A stretch of 64,000 bases of DNA, taken from the NCBI GenBank assembly GCA_000181795.3, contig CM012955.1:6087716-6151715 (forward strand), in the 5' to 3' direction. The notes beneath the pieces are model-generated. The model saw nothing but the letters and a program-made list of their open reading frames with translations, did no database searches and was not told the DNA's origin. The position numbers and the translations under genes are program-made. Of the stretch, positions 63,563 to 64,000 are shown in pieces (positions within the stretch are counted from its first letter, which is position 1; every line of letters starts with the position of its first letter). This DNA comes from Trichinella spiralis (lineage: Eukaryota; Nematoda; Enoplea; Trichinellida; Trichinellidae).

Positions 63563-64000
63563 AAGTATTTATGGATATTTTGTCAATTGGTGCACATTTG
63601 TTACGCGATATATTTTATCTTATCACCGAATTAAATTTTACAATTAGCAACAGAATATCAGATAGTGTCGATTGAAAGATTTTTAGAATTGAATGAAAAT
63701 GTTTGAATTTGCTATTCTCATAGTAGGTTTTGCATGAAATGCTTGTCGGTTTGCATTAATATATATTATTAATATTTACTGAAAAATTTAAATATATTTG
63801 GAAAAATTGAAAATAATAACAATTCATATGTGATAGTTATTTATGGAAGTGAAGTAATTTCAATAAATTCATCATAATAATTCATTTAAAAAAAGCACAT
63901 TTCTTTTTCTTTTGCTATCAATGACATTTGTTTGCCTGTTGATTTGTGCTTTTTTGTTGAAGCGAATTTATTTTTTTGATCTTAGCTTTTTTCTGCTTCA
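63563..64000. other. 3' region of the RUS1-family gene
   Basis: AT-rich. An AATAAA hexamer near 63861 could be the polyadenylation signal. No further gene is visible before the window ends. Confidence 0.5.

Overview
This window is metazoan nuclear DNA: AT-rich, packed with microsatellites, with genes split by many short GT-AG introns (often 40-100 bases) and no bacterial-style operons. The gene set is animal-specific: a Ski/Sno co-repressor, a neurexin/Caspr-like receptor, an RBBP4-type histone chaperone, a CTD small phosphatase. Six start codons lie 3-23 bases downstream of a strong 3' splice-acceptor sequence, which fits spliced-leader trans-splicing. Together with piggyBac and KRBA2/integrase-like transposon debris, this makes a nematode most likely, perhaps clade I (Trichinella-like). 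The assignment is an inference. I saw no rRNA, tRNA or CRISPR.

Layout. Positions 1-13,000 are gene-poor and repeat-rich. They hold a broken piggyBac transposase, an orphan acyl-CoA-binding-domain exon, tandem fragments of an integrase-type transposon, and a segmental duplication carrying two diverged copies of an unrecognised two-exon gene (4271-4838 and 10039-10696). Positions 14,384-21,184 (minus) hold a CTD small phosphatase with two candidate alternative first exons that join the same second exon. Positions 21,200-27,700 show no recognisable gene. Next come single-exon RPB5 (27,746-28,381, plus) and a 26-exon neurexin-like receptor (29,024-37,006, minus), whose full 1631-residue frame could be assembled. 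Positions 41,655-47,526 (plus) hold a Ski/Sno homologue in five exons.

The last 14 kb is denser. It contains a catalytically degenerate S1 serine protease homologue (minus), 20S proteasome alpha4/PSMA7 (plus), 5-formyltetrahydrofolate cyclo-ligase (plus), 20S proteasome beta2/PSMB7 (minus, convergent), an RBBP4/LIN-53-type WD40 protein (minus), and a RUS1/DUF647-family membrane protein (plus, divergent from RBBP4).

Functionally the window mixes housekeeping genes (RPB5, two proteasome subunits, MTHFS, RUS1) with regulators of signalling and chromatin (Ski, RBBP4, SCP) and a neuronal or epithelial adhesion receptor. The genes do not form one pathway. Exon models were built by matching splice sites and reading phase by eye; every junction given for the main genes keeps the frame open, but none was tested against transcripts.
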